64,000 bases of DNA, taken from the NCBI GenBank assembly GCA_902806565.1, contig CADCXA010000025.1:744001-808000 (forward strand). Direction: 5' to 3'. Shown in pieces: positions 12,222 through 23,589 of this stretch. The notes below the pieces were generated by a model that was given only the letters and a program-made list of their open reading frames with translations, did not search any database and was not told where the DNA came from. This stretch comes from Hypoxylon rubiginosum (Eukaryota; Ascomycota; Sordariomycetes; Xylariales; Hypoxylaceae). The position numbers were made by a program, and so were the translations under genes. The stretch's first letter is position 1. The number at the start of each line of letters is the position of its first letter.

Positions 12222-12857
12222 TCATAGATACTTCCTCCCGGCCGCGACGACCCTCTGGCGGAAGACGGGGCTGCGGACCTCCATGTTGGCGCGGTAGAAG
12301 GGGTTCATGACGGCCTTGACCCAGCTCTCGTAGACCTCGAGCATGAAGCTGCGGACGGCCTCCTCGGTCTGGGGGCTGGTGGGGTTGGCGCCGATGGAGG
12401 TGGAGGAGCGCGTCGAGGCGGCAGGGACGGGCGTCGTGGGCTGGTGCAGCAGCAGGAACTTGGCGTTGCCGCCGGTGACGAAGCAGGACACGTAGTTGTT
12501 GAAGAACTTGTCGACGCACTTGAGGTACCTGTTTATACATATGACATTAGGTACGGTAAGTAGGAGTGTAGAATCAACATGTGACGGTGGTCTATTCTTT
12601 GGCTAGATTGACAGATGGACAGATACAGGTAGCTAGGTAGGTAAGATAGCAGAGGAGACCAAGACTGCTTACATCTGCCCGCCTCCCCATTGCACCTCCT
12701 CGACGATGTCCAGGCTGCTGTGCACGATGAACTGGTTCATATGCCGGGCCTGTTCGCTGAAGCGCGGCTGGCCGTCCCCGCCCTGCTTCGACGTGCCGAA
12801 CTCGTGCTCGAAGAGCGGGTTGTCCTGCGTGCCGACGATGGCGAAGTAGTACGACAT
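12222..12857 (-). CDS. trs20: TRAPP complex subunit Trs20/TRAPPC2 (sedlin)
   Basis: Two exons, 12857-12673 and 12528-12222, code for 163 aa. The start MSYYFAIVGTQDNPLFEHEFG and the segment FIVHSSLDIVEEVQW are the hallmark of the sedlin longin-fold family. Exon 2 carries YLKCVDKFFNNYVSCFVTGGNAKFLLLH and the C-terminal helix VRSFMLEVYESWVKAVMNPFY. Trs20 is a core TRAPP subunit acting in ER-to-Golgi traffic and autophagy. An insert rich in Pro, Thr and Ser (TTPVPAASTRSS) sits between strands, as in other filamentous fungi. Exon 2 is much GC-richer than its surroundings. It is divergent from the mL60 gene with 290 bp between starts. Confidence 0.94.
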
Positions 12858-13147
12858 CTTTTGTCTATCTATCGATCATTTGCGACGGTTGCGTTGCTGT
12901 CCGGTCTTTATCGGCGAGAATTGGAAGCTCAAGTTTGCGTCGTGGGGGCAGGGGGGGAGCTGTAACGCCGTACGAAGTACCCGCTTGCTAAAAATGGTAG
13001 GGTGGGTACCTTTTTGTTTTAAACTTCCCGGAGGGCTGATAGACAGTTCGGACGTGGCTCGTGCGTTATCAATTCCATTCGCCGAAGTTTTCTAAACAAG
13101 CGATTTATGATTTGCGATTTGTCGTCCAGCATAACATCACACACATA

Positions 13148-13651
13148 ATGTTCGGCGCATTCAGAGCAACGAATACGTTATTTGGCGGTCTTTTATGGTT
13201 CGTAGCCAACTACATAACTCCCCACGCCTCGCGTCAAGCAACCCTTTAGTCCACGCCATGCAAACTCCAGCTTGGTTTCTCTCTAATATATGTAATTCTA
13301 TAGGAAGACCCCATGGCGCCTCTCCCGATTCCAGAAAGCCCGGCAGCGGAAGCGGCTACGGAGCGTTGACGCCGTAGTGGCGACCCTCGACAGCGCGCTT
13401 GCGAAAAAGGGCGAGACCCTCAAGGCTCTCGAGACGTGGAAGGAGGCGATGCCTACGGAGGCCGAGATGCTGCCCAAGGACAAGTACACGATGTTCGATC
13501 GAAAAGAGAAGCGATATAGGAAGGGAATTCATAGTACGTTGTTGTTACTGCTGCTTCATCTGGATTTTGGAATGAGGAATACTGATCGCGAGAAATAGAA
13601 CTGCCGAAGTGGACGAGAGTATCACAAAGATTGAACCCGCCCGGATATTAG
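13148..13651 (+). CDS. mrpl31: mitochondrial large-subunit ribosomal protein mL60 (MRPL31)
   Basis: Three exons: 13148-13197, 13304-13533 and 13599-13651. They sum to 333 nt and code for 110 aa. The start is MFGAFRATNTLFGGLLWKTPWRLS. A basic stretch (QKARQRKRLR) follows, then [35 protein letters not shown], ending LNPPGY. This matches the fungal mL60/MRPL31 family in length and motif order. The basic N-terminus doubles as mitochondrial targeting and rRNA contact. No long open frame covers it because of the three short exons; all junction phases check. It is convergent with the Cbc2 gene. Confidence 0.9.
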
Positions 13652-13978
13652 GCACCTTACAATGTTGCTAATGGAATGCGTTTTATGCTGGCCATAGAGC
13701 CGTGGAAATCATTGGTACGAAAGGATACCTAGATGTTATAGTCGAAAACTACCAGTCCAAATCCAACTAAGTGTACACTATTGTACGAGAACTAGAGAGG
13801 ATTCAAGTTTCTCTGAAGGAGCATGAAATGAAGCAACACTAGAAACCAGTCAATTTATGACGAGCTGTTCCTCAACAGTATTGGGATAAAACAGACGCAT
13901 ATGCCTATGGTCAAATTCATTAGACAAGCTACCTATTCTCACTTTGGGTATCAATAAACCGGCCAACTAACCAATGAC
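13652..13978. other. mrpl31 / cbc2 convergent spacer
   Basis: 327 bp of 3' flanking sequence between two convergent genes. I see nothing specific in it. Confidence 0.4.
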
Positions 13979-14744
13979 CTATCTAAGGCGTCCGTAATCC
14001 TCCACCGTGTGATGGTCCTTCTCCCTATTCTTCTCGTGATCACGTTGTCTGTCGGTCTGAGTAGCTCTGCCTAGACCTCCTCGACCCTCGTCATAATCAT
14101 CTCGGTACTCGTCCCGCACCTGTCCGCCCGACTTGCCACGACCGTACTGGCGGCCCTCCTCGAATCCCGGATCCAAGTCCGTCCGGATGATGCGCTCGTC
14201 GAGCTTGGTGCCACCTATGTACTTCATGCAGTCGAGAGCATCCTGGTGGGTATAGTACTCGACGAAGCAGAAACCGCAGGGGGTCTTGTTGAACCGGTCC
14301 AGTCCCATGACCAGGCGCTTGATCTCGCCGCACTTAGAAAAGAGCTCGTAGACTTGCTCCTCGGTGGTGTAGAATGACCTGTTTAAGCAATGTCCAATGT
14401 CAGACCCTAAGCGTTTGCGCAATGGCCGGCCAACCAGGGAGATGTATGTAGGGAAGGTGAGCTTACAGGTTTCCGACGTAGAGAGTGGTGGCGTTCCTCA
14501 GAGGATCCTCAGGGGGCTCTTCCGGCTGGGCGTTGGCGCCCTCGCCATCGTCGCGACCATGGTCCGTTCGTCTTCGCTTGTTGTTGTTCTGCCCCTCCGA
14601 TCGATAGATGTTAGTTTGCCTATTCGGATGTACGTCCCACCGCGAGCAAGAGGATGGACGGAAAAAGGAAGAGCTTACACGACTGTGATAATACGCACTG
14701 GGGCGGTCTAATCGGTCGACGGTAGATCGAAGCAGAGCAGGCAT
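13979..14744 (-). CDS. cbc2: nuclear cap-binding protein subunit 2 (CBP20)
   Basis: Three exons: 14744-14679, 14594-14467 and 14378-13979. They code for 197 aa. Cbc2 binds the m7G cap of nuclear transcripts together with Cbc1/CBP80. One RRM is present: RNP2 is [15 protein letters not shown], split by the second intron, and RNP1 is CGFCFVEYY. The N-terminus has the family RLDRPSAYY segment. The downstream [21 protein letters not shown] is conserved. The C-tail is Arg/Asp/Gly-rich ([17 protein letters not shown]). The first intron's acceptor was chosen at 14595 because a CTAAC branch site lies about 20 nt upstream and phase is kept. It shares a 638-bp divergent region with the nucleoporin gene. 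Confidence 0.93.
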
Positions 14745-15382
14745 CGTGAAATGTTGAATTCTGCTTTGTACGACCTAAAATAGTTGAGTGCGGCGGTTGT
14801 TGTACTGGGAGAAGTTGATATCAAGAAGGCTGAGATTTAAGACGTGAAGCAGCGATTGAAAGGCTGAAGCTATGACCCACTTTTCGGTTTCTAAGCTAGC
14901 TTGAGCTTGCCTTCATGCGCGTTCTCAGATCGCGCTTGAGATTTTAAGCTAGCCGGCATACCTGAATATCTTTAGTGCTGTTTTTTTAGGTGCATGCATT
15001 TTCTAGCACCTCTGCTCCTGCACTTAGAAATTCCTTTCTTCTTCACCTTAAGCAGCTAAGAGGAAACCCATTTTGACCTAATAATTTCGACTTCTTTACA
15101 TATTAGGTAGTTCTACTTGACGTTGGCAGGTAGCTTCATACATCAGCAGCAGAAACAAAAACAGAGCTTACCGCAAACAGCTTGGGCAAAACACACAACA
15201 GCCTACCTAAACCGACATCGAGATCTTCCTTTTTTCCCTACCACCCTCAATTCCAATCCACCCTTCCAACCAACAAACAAACGACAGCGCATATCAGCAC
15301 ACCGAGCAAACGCTAGCCCGTCCCATCTTACCGCTTAGGCAGAAATGCAATTTTGATGACACGACACACCGAAGCCTGAAAG
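14745..15382. promoter_or_regulatory. divergent promoter region, cbc2 / nup82
   Basis: 638 bp between divergent starts. It contains two TAAGCTAGC copies near 14893 and 14945 and an A/C-rich leader before the nup82 ATG. No known operator identified. Confidence 0.35.
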
Positions 15383-18108
15383 ATGCCCAAGATAAAGAGC
15401 TATACCCCCGCCTGGCTGCTGCCGCCCACCCCCGGCCACGATCTCTTTGCACCCGACCCGAGCGATACACAAAATGGATCTCCCTATACCTTCAAATCCT
15501 TCTCCAAGTCGGTACCCCGACGAACCCTTGCTCGCCGTGGCACCGAAGTCTTCATTGCGGTTGGGAAGGAAATCAGATGGGCAGACCTCGTCTACCTGAA
15601 AGAGCGATGGGAGGAGAAGCAAGCCAAAGCCCGAAGTGGCTCTCGAGTCAAACGCGAAGATTCGGTCAGCCCCTCCGATGATGAGCTGCTAAGGGAGTCA
15701 ATAGAGAGCGGATGCGCAGAAGGTTTCCGAGTAAGTAGTTTCGCATCGTACCTGTTACTAGTGAGTGTCACTAAACTCCCCAGACTATCACAACCTCCGT
15801 TGGCAGCGAAATCCTACAGCTCGCTATATCACCTTACGCAAACTTCATAGCAGTTGTGACAACCCATACAATCCGCATCCTTCTCCTGCCCGACTCTTCC
15901 CACCTAACTGCACCGAGCCTCGACGCCATCAAGCCGAAATCATGGACCTTAGGCCCGACTACGCATGTTATGGACCGTTCGCCAATAGCATCAGCGATAT
16001 GGCACCCGTTGGGAGTGAATGGATCTGCTTTGGTAACGGTTACGAAAGACGCCGTTGTAAGAGTCTGGGAGCTTTCCCAGAAGGATCGCTGGTCGTTTGA
16101 TCAGCCCTCCCTTACTATCGACTTGCAGAAGCTCGCCGATGGCACGTCTTTGGACCAGAACTTCGCCGCTTCGCCTGATGTTACGAATAAGGGCTTCTCT
16201 CCCGACTCCTTTGAGATGGAGGTAGCGGCAGCATGTTTCGCTGGTAGAGGCTCCGGAGGATGGTCACCGATGACGCTCTGGATCGCGATGCGAGAAGGCG
16301 ACGTGTATGCCCTATGCCCCTTGCTACCCGAGGTGTGGGCTCCGCCGCCGACTCTCATCCCGTCGCTCTCTATCTCCATCGTCGGGAATCTAGCGGCAAT
16401 CGAAGACGACCCAAACGTTTCCGAGCTGACAAAATTGTTAGCACAGCAGCAGCTAGAATGGATGTCGGACCTTGACAAGCAAGAACCTAGAGTTGTTGAG
16501 GGTCCTCCGGGCGAGCCTCCTACCGAAGTCTACACTCGCCCTACGAAACCGGGTGTTGTTCCTCGTTTACAGGGACCCTTCGATCTCGAATTGAGTCCGG
16601 AGAGTGAAGATGACCTAGATACGGAACTGACAGACATTTTCGCTATCGGACAGAAGCTCGACACCGATGAACTAATGATGGGTGAAGATGAAGAGCTTGA
16701 AATGGAGGACGTTGAAGGAGAAGGTCTCTCTCTGTCCATCATCTGTTTGCTCTCATCTAGTGGCCAGCTACGAGTGTGTCTGGACATGGATGGTGTTCAA
16801 GCGCAATGGCTTCCTCCTCGGAATAGATCGAAAGCCATGGGACGTTTAGCTGGATCGCCTTCTCTACTGACCTTCCAGAGTATGGATATCTTAACTTCTC
16901 TAGAGGTTACCGAAGATGCATGGCCTATGTTTAGTCCCGACGTTACGTCGAGGTACTCTTTCTTTATCACACATCCTTCCAGCATTACACACATCTCACT
17001 ATCGCCATGGGTCTTCCGCCTGGAGAGTGAGCTTCAGGGCGATTCGCATGCTGGGTCTGAATTTAGAATCGATCTGCTTGTTAAAGGGCAGAGTTCGACT
17101 AGGGAACGGCTCTACACGAATACCGCCCAGCCTGATTCACAACTTCCTTTAGCGGCTTCAGTCGCCATTCGCGATCCTGATCTTGGTTACTTCTTGTTGT
17201 CCGCAACCCCGTTTGACCCAATCGCAGTGTTATTCGATACGCCAGATGACGAGTTCGCTCTCATGCGATCTGCGTCACCCACCTACGAAAAGGACGCAGA
17301 AGTCAAACCCATGGATTTTTACGAACCTCGCCCCGTTTACCAGCCATCACACGATTTCGACGAAAACTCGTCGCTGCCGCTCTTACTCGATCGGCTTCGT
17401 ACCGGTCGTCACAAGACAATAACCAACCAAGAAGTTCGACTTTCACCACTAACCCTGCAGATCTTCACAGAAGCGCATAAGATCCTCAGTGATGAGACAC
17501 TTAGACTCGGCTCGGCGGCCTCCGAAGTATTCCGGCGGTGCGTACAGCTACAGGTAGAATTAAAACAGCAAATCAACAAGGCAAGTGAAGTCAAGGCTAG
17601 AGTCGAGGCTGTCACGGGAGAAGACCACGACGAGGCGCGCGAACCAGAATCGAACAATGCCTTCATCGAAAGACGGCTGCAAAATGCAAAGGAGAGGGGA
17701 GAGGCTCTTAGCCAACGGATGGAGAAGATGAGAAAGACGGTCAGCAAGGCGACCAGTCGGGAGCTGAGCGATAAGGAGAAGGCCTGGGTCAACGAGGTCA
17801 GCGTTCTAGACACCAATATGTTCGGATCTTCGATACCGGTAGATGGGCCGAGCAAATTGAAACAGACAAGGAAGCGGTATGAAGAGATCATGCGGCTAAG
17901 GGATGAGCTCGTGGAGGAAGCAGAGAAGTTGGGCGCAACTGGTAGCGAAGGAGGAGAGGAGAACTTGAGCGCGTCGACGACCGACTTGCGCATACCATCG
18001 GAACTCCGAAGGGCAAAGATCAACCAAGTCAAGGGACTTATCGAGCGTGAGACAGCCTTGGTAGATGCGGTGAAGGCGCGACTTGAACGATTGTCAACAG
18101 TTGGGTAG
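15383..18108 (+). CDS. nup82: nucleoporin Nup82-like
   Basis: Two exons, 15383-15730 and 15784-18108, code for 890 aa. The 53-bp intron has a gtaagt donor and is phase 0. The N-terminal part looks like a WD-type beta-propeller (LQLAISPYANFIAVVTTHTIRIL, IASAIWHPLGVNGSALVTVTKDAVVRVWEL). An acidic insert (EDEELEMEDVEGEG) lies near aa 390-420. The last ~230 aa are Glu/Lys-rich coiled coil (about 17460-18090). This is the layout of fungal Nup82, which anchors Nup159 on the cytoplasmic face of the pore and works in mRNA export. The start MPKIKSYTPAWLLPPTPG is typical of filamentous-fungal homologues. Human Nup88 is the distant counterpart. Confidence 0.85.
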
Positions 18109-19831
18109 GGTAGAGTGCGACGGATAGGCGTGGCAGACTAGGATGCATCCTAGAGGAAGGAATGTGTCCCCGTCGAGGAGTGTATAAAATGTGATACTAC
18201 TACTGTCTAATGTGCAAATCCAGCCTAGAAACAGGGCGATTGGATTCAATTGTCCGTGGCCGGTTTGACAGAAATTGGGTACAGTCAGCATTATCGTTGT
18301 CGTGGCGGACCCTTGGCGAATCTCATCGTTACTCACTGTGACGTCTCGAAGCAGTATCGTCAGATGCCCAATTGGGGGTCAGGTAAAGAGAGAGGGCAAG
18401 AATACGTACGCCGATCTTTACTCTTGTTTATTGTTGCACGACAGGAGGCGAATCTCGGCACGTCGTGTCCAATAACAGGGGTCCAGGCACCATTCGACCT
18501 GCAGCCTTGCAACACACGCAAGCCTAAACGAATGGACTTCCAAGGTCTAGGTACAAGGTAGCTAGGGAGACGTTCGACAGCTGAGTACCAAATCCGAACG
18601 GGTCTGGTTCGCCTATATTCCTGCCTTTGACGAAGATGACCCCCAGCACGCCAGCACGCCAGTATGCCGGCATGTTGGACGAAAATGGCGGCGGTAGGAA
18701 ATAAGACTGGCTATGGCTAAATTCTAACCCTCATACTAGTACTACTCACTTCTGTCACACGCTATATAACCTGGGGGGTTCTCTTCCGCCTTGAAAATTT
18801 TTCTTCTCTCATATCTTCCGATGGTTTCATTACACCTGAACGGAATATCGTTGCAGTGGGCTATTTTTTATCAATATCCATCTTTGTAGAAGGTCGTTGT
18901 GCAAATCCCAACATTCTGGGCCACCCATTGCTCGCCCTATTTTTCATTGGCCCTCGACTTTCCGCATCACCGGCGGCGTTGAACTTGGACTCTGCTCGCT
19001 ACAACCTGACAGTCCGGCCCGAGGGGGCATCTAGACAGCCTGTCTCCGGTTTCCATTCACAAAGTTGTGACTCGGGGTAACGAGAATGACCGCGTTTGGG
19101 TAATAGGGCGGCCGGGCTATAGTGGCAAAATTGTGCCCAATTTTCAGGGACTCACCCCCTAAATTAATCAACACATAGTGTTTGCACACCCAGACATCCA
19201 ACACATGCATCTCATTAGTATGACCTCTGGGTCGGTACCCGTAGCTGCCGGCAGGACAAGAGGTGTGCCTCGTACAACCTATCCTAACACGGGCTGGGAA
19301 CGCACTCGCCAGCGCCGAGACCTACCTCAGACGGCAACAACAAGTATTGTGTGTCCCTTCGATACGACGGTTGGCCAACCATGGCAGCCATTGACGTATC
19401 AACGAAACAAATGTTTTGCTATGTTCTACTGACACCTCGGAGAGTGTCGGGTGTGTAGTTCATGACTTAGCTATACTTTGCGTTACAAGATCCAAGTCCA
19501 AGTCTTGGGCTGAGATTTCATCCTTTTTTTTCTTCCAAGGCCGGGGCTAGCATTAGCAGATGCATTGATATCCAGTCCGCCTCACTTTGCAATATAGGTT
19601 GCATGAAGCTAACCCTAGTCCCCGAAGCGAAGCATGGTTAGGTGCAGCGTCTCGCGTGGGGATATCTTATCCCTCTCGCGCCGTGAATGTGTATATAATG
19701 TCTTCTTGTCTGATATGTCGATTTCCGATATTTAAAAGTAGAAGGTTATCGCTCTCGGGCCTCGTTCAATGCTTGTACGCCTCTCAGACCACTTTCTCTC
19801 GACCTCTCCTCGTCGTCAGTTAGAAAACAGC
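18109..19831. other. intergenic region with TATA-like elements
   Basis: 1.7 kb without a supportable gene. TATATAA sequences lie at 18763 (no gene near) and at about 19692. Short direct repeats CCAGCACG/CCAGTATG lie at about 18640-18670. Open frames of 60-103 codons show no family resemblance. Confidence 0.45.
19691..19700 (+). promoter_or_regulatory. TATA-like box upstream of the gene at 19832
   Basis: GTATATAATG lies 132 bp before the start codon and is followed by a CT-rich leader, a plausible core promoter for the downstream gene. Assigned from position and sequence only. Confidence 0.4.
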
Positions 19832-21508
19832 ATGGCGCCCTTTTCCGCCAACTTCGATTACAGAAGTCAGATAATAGGCAAGAACTCCCTGAGCTACCCC
19901 CTTTCAGCCCGCTACGACTTCTACTAACCCACTCCTATAGATAACTGCGAGTTCTTCGTAGCTAAATATGATATCGTCACAGTTATTACTGCCAGAGACC
20001 CAACAGGGCTCTTTAAGGCATATGCGATTCGATCTAACCAAGACTCTCGTGACGTTCTACTCTCCTCGGATCCTAGCGACGTAGTGTTCAAGGCCATCTC
20101 ATCGCTACATGCCAAGTCGTGCGAAGCCGCCCACCACTATATCGCAACCAATGGGTTCTCCCATCCTCCAGACATCAAGAAAACTAGATTCGACGAGGAA
20201 GACGAGAGGGACGAGGACAACGACAACGACGATGCGGCATCATTCGTCTCCGGCCACTCCGCGTCCTCGACTGCCGCCCTGTCTTACTGGGGCAGCTCTG
20301 ACGACGAGGCGGCCATGACGCCAGCCTCATCCGCTGACCCCCACGCGGGCTGTCGTCGGGAGACCAGTAGCAGCAACCAAAATGGCATCAATAACAATAC
20401 GAGCAGGCGCCGTTCCAGCAAGCCACCTGCAGGGGACAACAAGCAGACTCAGGAGCCTGTCTCCCGATTCTCGACCGACCCGTACGATTCAGATGACGAA
20501 CAACAACACCAGCAGCAGCCTCACAATCATCATCAACAACAGCTACCGCCTCGCGTCAGGCTCTTGAGCCCCGTGCAGTCAGCTTCCGCGGCCAACACCA
20601 GTACCTCGTACCGCCCGCCCCCACCGCCCCCGGGATGGACCGGCCCACCCATGCCGCCGCCTCCTGTGCGCGCCATACCTATTCCCACGCCCCAGTCTCA
20701 GCAGCCGGGGCCACGCTACTACCCGCACCATCCCTCACCGGAGCAGCCAATCCCACCTCCCCTGCCTGCGAGTGTACAGCCAAGGACAGGATCGATAGGC
20801 ACAAACCCAGAAGCGCTGCCGCCGCCGCCGCCATTCGTCGGCCCCATGCGCATCAACAACAACGGCGCTGCCAACACCTCGGCGCTGCACTACAAGGCCA
20901 GCGCGCCCGCTCTTATTAACTCGTCCCACCGCAACAGTACCAGCAGCCTGACAACGACGATAGCGCAACAGCACTCTGCTTCGCCTAACCCCGTTAACAA
21001 CAACCAATACTACCACCACCCGCCCCCGCCGTTACCTCAGCCCCAAGTGCAGCAGCAGCAGCGCCTCTACGACGTACGACTGACGATCCGGTTCGGCCGC
21101 GGCGAGCAGCGGATCCTGGAGAGCAGCCGGCCGAGCGTGCGGGCGCTGCAGGAGATCGCTGTAGCGTACGTGCGGAGGCACCCGGTAGCCTTTGGCGTAG
21201 TTTCATCTCGCTCCTCCTCTCCCACTTTCATCCCGCCGGCCGGGTCGTCGTCCTCGCCACTGCAGCTGCAGACGGACGCGAGCTACGGCGCCGGCGGTGG
21301 CAGGGAGCTGCGGGGACGCGTCCGGAACGCGTTCTTCGGGCCGGCCGAGGCGTACGACATGAGCGCGTACCGCGGCGACGACCTGACGCGGCTGTTCGGC
21401 GCGCTGGGGGCGGGCGGGAGCGGGATCCCTAGGTTCGAGGTCGAGGTCGAGGAGGTCGGGGGTGGTGGTGGTGGGCAGGGACAACAGCAGCAGCAGGGCT
21501 TTGATTAG
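19832..21508 (+). CDS. Pro/Gln/Ser-rich protein of unassigned function, GC-AG intron
   Basis: Two exons, 19832-19877 and 19941-21508, code for about 537 aa. I do not recognise a family. The N-terminal ~90 aa are ordered (FDYRSQIIDNCEFFVAKYDIVTVITARDPTGLFKAYAI). Then follow an acidic stretch (DERDEDNDNDDA), a long disordered Ser/Asn/Gln/Pro-rich middle with poly-Pro (RPPPPPPGW) and poly-Gln, a second ordered part (LYDVRLTIRFGRGEQRILESSRPSVRALQEIAVAYVRRHP and RNAFFGPAEAYDMSAYRGDDLTRLFG) and a Gly/Gln tail. The intron uses a GC donor (AATAG|gcaaga) with a TACTAAC-type branch site. A GT donor 12 nt upstream (gtcaga) would also keep frame and remove four residues. The last 450 bp are very GC-rich. 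Expression is not proven. Confidence 0.7.
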
Positions 21509-22042
21509 GTACCTACCTAGAAGAGAAGTCTGGTTGGATGATGGTGTCTCAGTTTTTTCTTTATAACCGACGCACTCTTTACACTCGCTCTTTCCGTGTC
21601 ATTTCTACTCGCTACTATTACCCCCGTCGAACATACGACAAGGCATACAGAAAAGTGCTTCGAGTTTTTTTTCTTTTCACGTCTCTCCTTTTATTATTAC
21701 CTAGATTGTAACGAGACAGAAGTCACGTGTGTACAGTATGATACGAGGGGAACAGTTAGGCAAGAATGAAAAGAAGATTGTGGGCGGTTCGTTTTTTTTC
21801 TAGATTTCGTTTTCCTATGCTGTATCTAGGTATCTACTATCTACTCTTAGCCGCCTCGGCGGGCTTAGGTGGCCAGAAAGTGTATGAGACTTAGTCCTTG
21901 TTCTGAATTAGATAGCCTAGAGCGTGATGTTCTTCGTACTAAGTTTTGAGTGCTCGAATACTAATTGCTACATAATTGGGTACCTAAAGACAGCATAGAA
22001 GAGCTCATGCCTAAGAACTAAGGAGGACATGTCGATCATTAT

Positions 22043-22057
22043 CCCCCCCCCCCCCCC
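22043..22057. repeat. poly-C run
   Basis: Fifteen consecutive C. A homopolymer of this length is prone to length error in sequencing. Confidence 0.9.
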
Positions 22058-22586
22058 TTTCTTTTATCAATACAGCACCAACCGCCCCCCAATGTCTATC
22101 AACATCTAAAGCAATGAAGGATAACAAGCAGGTCTACAGAAAGGGGGGAAGAAGGCAAAAAGGTGGCGGCAAAATCCTAGACAATCTTTGTTGCCTCCAA
22201 GACACGTAGCAGCTCTACTCGAAACAGGAGGGGGCCGCCAGGACGCAAGGTCAGTCACGCCCCTATATGCGGTCCTACGACACACGTTGGAGAAATATTA
22301 CGAAACCACTACGGAAGACAAGAAGAAGCCAGCTGTAACGAATTTTTTATGATCGAAGGTGGCGTCCACGGGAAGAAAGAGAATACGTACGTACGCAGCG
22401 CGGCTTACGTAAAATTAACGAGTCACCGCGGCGAGATAGTAGGTTGGGGGACTCGCCGCCACACGGCAGGCCGTGTAACTATCTACATAAGGTGCGATGC
22501 ATATGCATCAGGGAGGTCGTACGACATGGTAGCGTTCCCGCCCAAGAAGAAGTACGGGTACGGAGAAAGGGAGGGGGATTACGAAT

Positions 22587-22617
22587 TTTCTTTTCTTTCT
22601 TTCTTTCTTTCTTTCTT
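22587..22617. repeat. (TTTC)n microsatellite
   Basis: About seven TTTC units in an intergenic region. Confidence 0.9.
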
Positions 22618-23589
22618 CATCCGAGAATATGTATGAGAAAGGGGGGGAGACGGAGGAGGAAGGACAGGACAGGACAGAACCGGGCCGCTCTGCTTACTAC
22701 ATACCTCTCACCTTTCTTATATTGCGGCGTACGTACTTCCCCCCAACCAAAGCAAACGTATCGGGATATATCTTTCTACAACCGCCTGCTTACCTAGGTA
22801 AGGCGAGACACGCCGGACGACACAGATACCAGATCCAGTCTAGTGGGCCACCCTATGTTAGCTACACCGCTTGATAAATGCCTCGGGCCCTTACCGTCGC
22901 CGTAGGAAAAGGCGGGAGGGAAGAGTTCATCTATCTATCCCTCTTGGTCGGTGTATTTTCATATAGCCTATTCGTCCGCGACGACTCTAATTCACCACCT
23001 AACCATCGCCTCACTCGAAGGTTTGCTTGGTCGTAGTTCCACTCCGAGGTCAACAAATGCCCAGCTCATATAACCAGCTCCCAGTCGCCCGTTTAATTGT
23101 GACGGGGGAGCATAAGTTAGGTCGAGTGCCACGGCGTATTACGGTTCCGGTGAAAACCCCGTAGCTATAAACCTCCGTTCTCGAACGAGACAATCTACAC
23201 GCTAGCGAGGCAATGTATTTCTCATACAGGTAGGTGTATACATAACTAATTCGCAGGATTTTCGGTGCAAACATGGCAGGGTCTCGCTTCGCTGCCAGTA
23301 TTGTAATAAGTCTCTTGTCAATAAGGGGCTTCCCACATAGTCTCGACGGACAGAGACGGCGTCACTGGGAACGCCAACCGCAAGGGCAACGCTGTCCTGA
23401 ACAGAACTGTACAGATCTGGCTTAAATATCTAGGTAGTTAATTAACTCGATAATGTTCTTTATTTTTCCTTGGGTTGCCTGCAGGTCTAAACCCCCTTTT
23501 CGTAATATTACGAACTCACTCCCACGCATCATAAAACGCCAGGCTGACCAACCCCCTTTTTCTTTCCTCCTTAATACAATAGTAGTAAT

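Larger units (their letters stand above)
21509..23589. other. gene-free region with microsatellites
   Basis: About 2.1 kb. The first part is 3' flank of the upstream gene. It holds a 15-base C-run (22043-22057), a TTTC microsatellite (22587-22617) and the palindrome CTTACCTAGGTAAG (about 22790-22803). No gene is supported. Confidence 0.5.

Noticed and set aside
17409..18032. 207-codon Ser/Leu-rich frame antisense to nup82
   Set aside because: It is the antisense shadow of the Nup82 coiled coil, whose codon bias leaves the opposite strand open.
18760..19080. Orphan TATA box with a downstream 74-codon frame
   Set aside because: The frame starts from GTG and shows no conserved features; a noncoding transcript is possible but unsupported.
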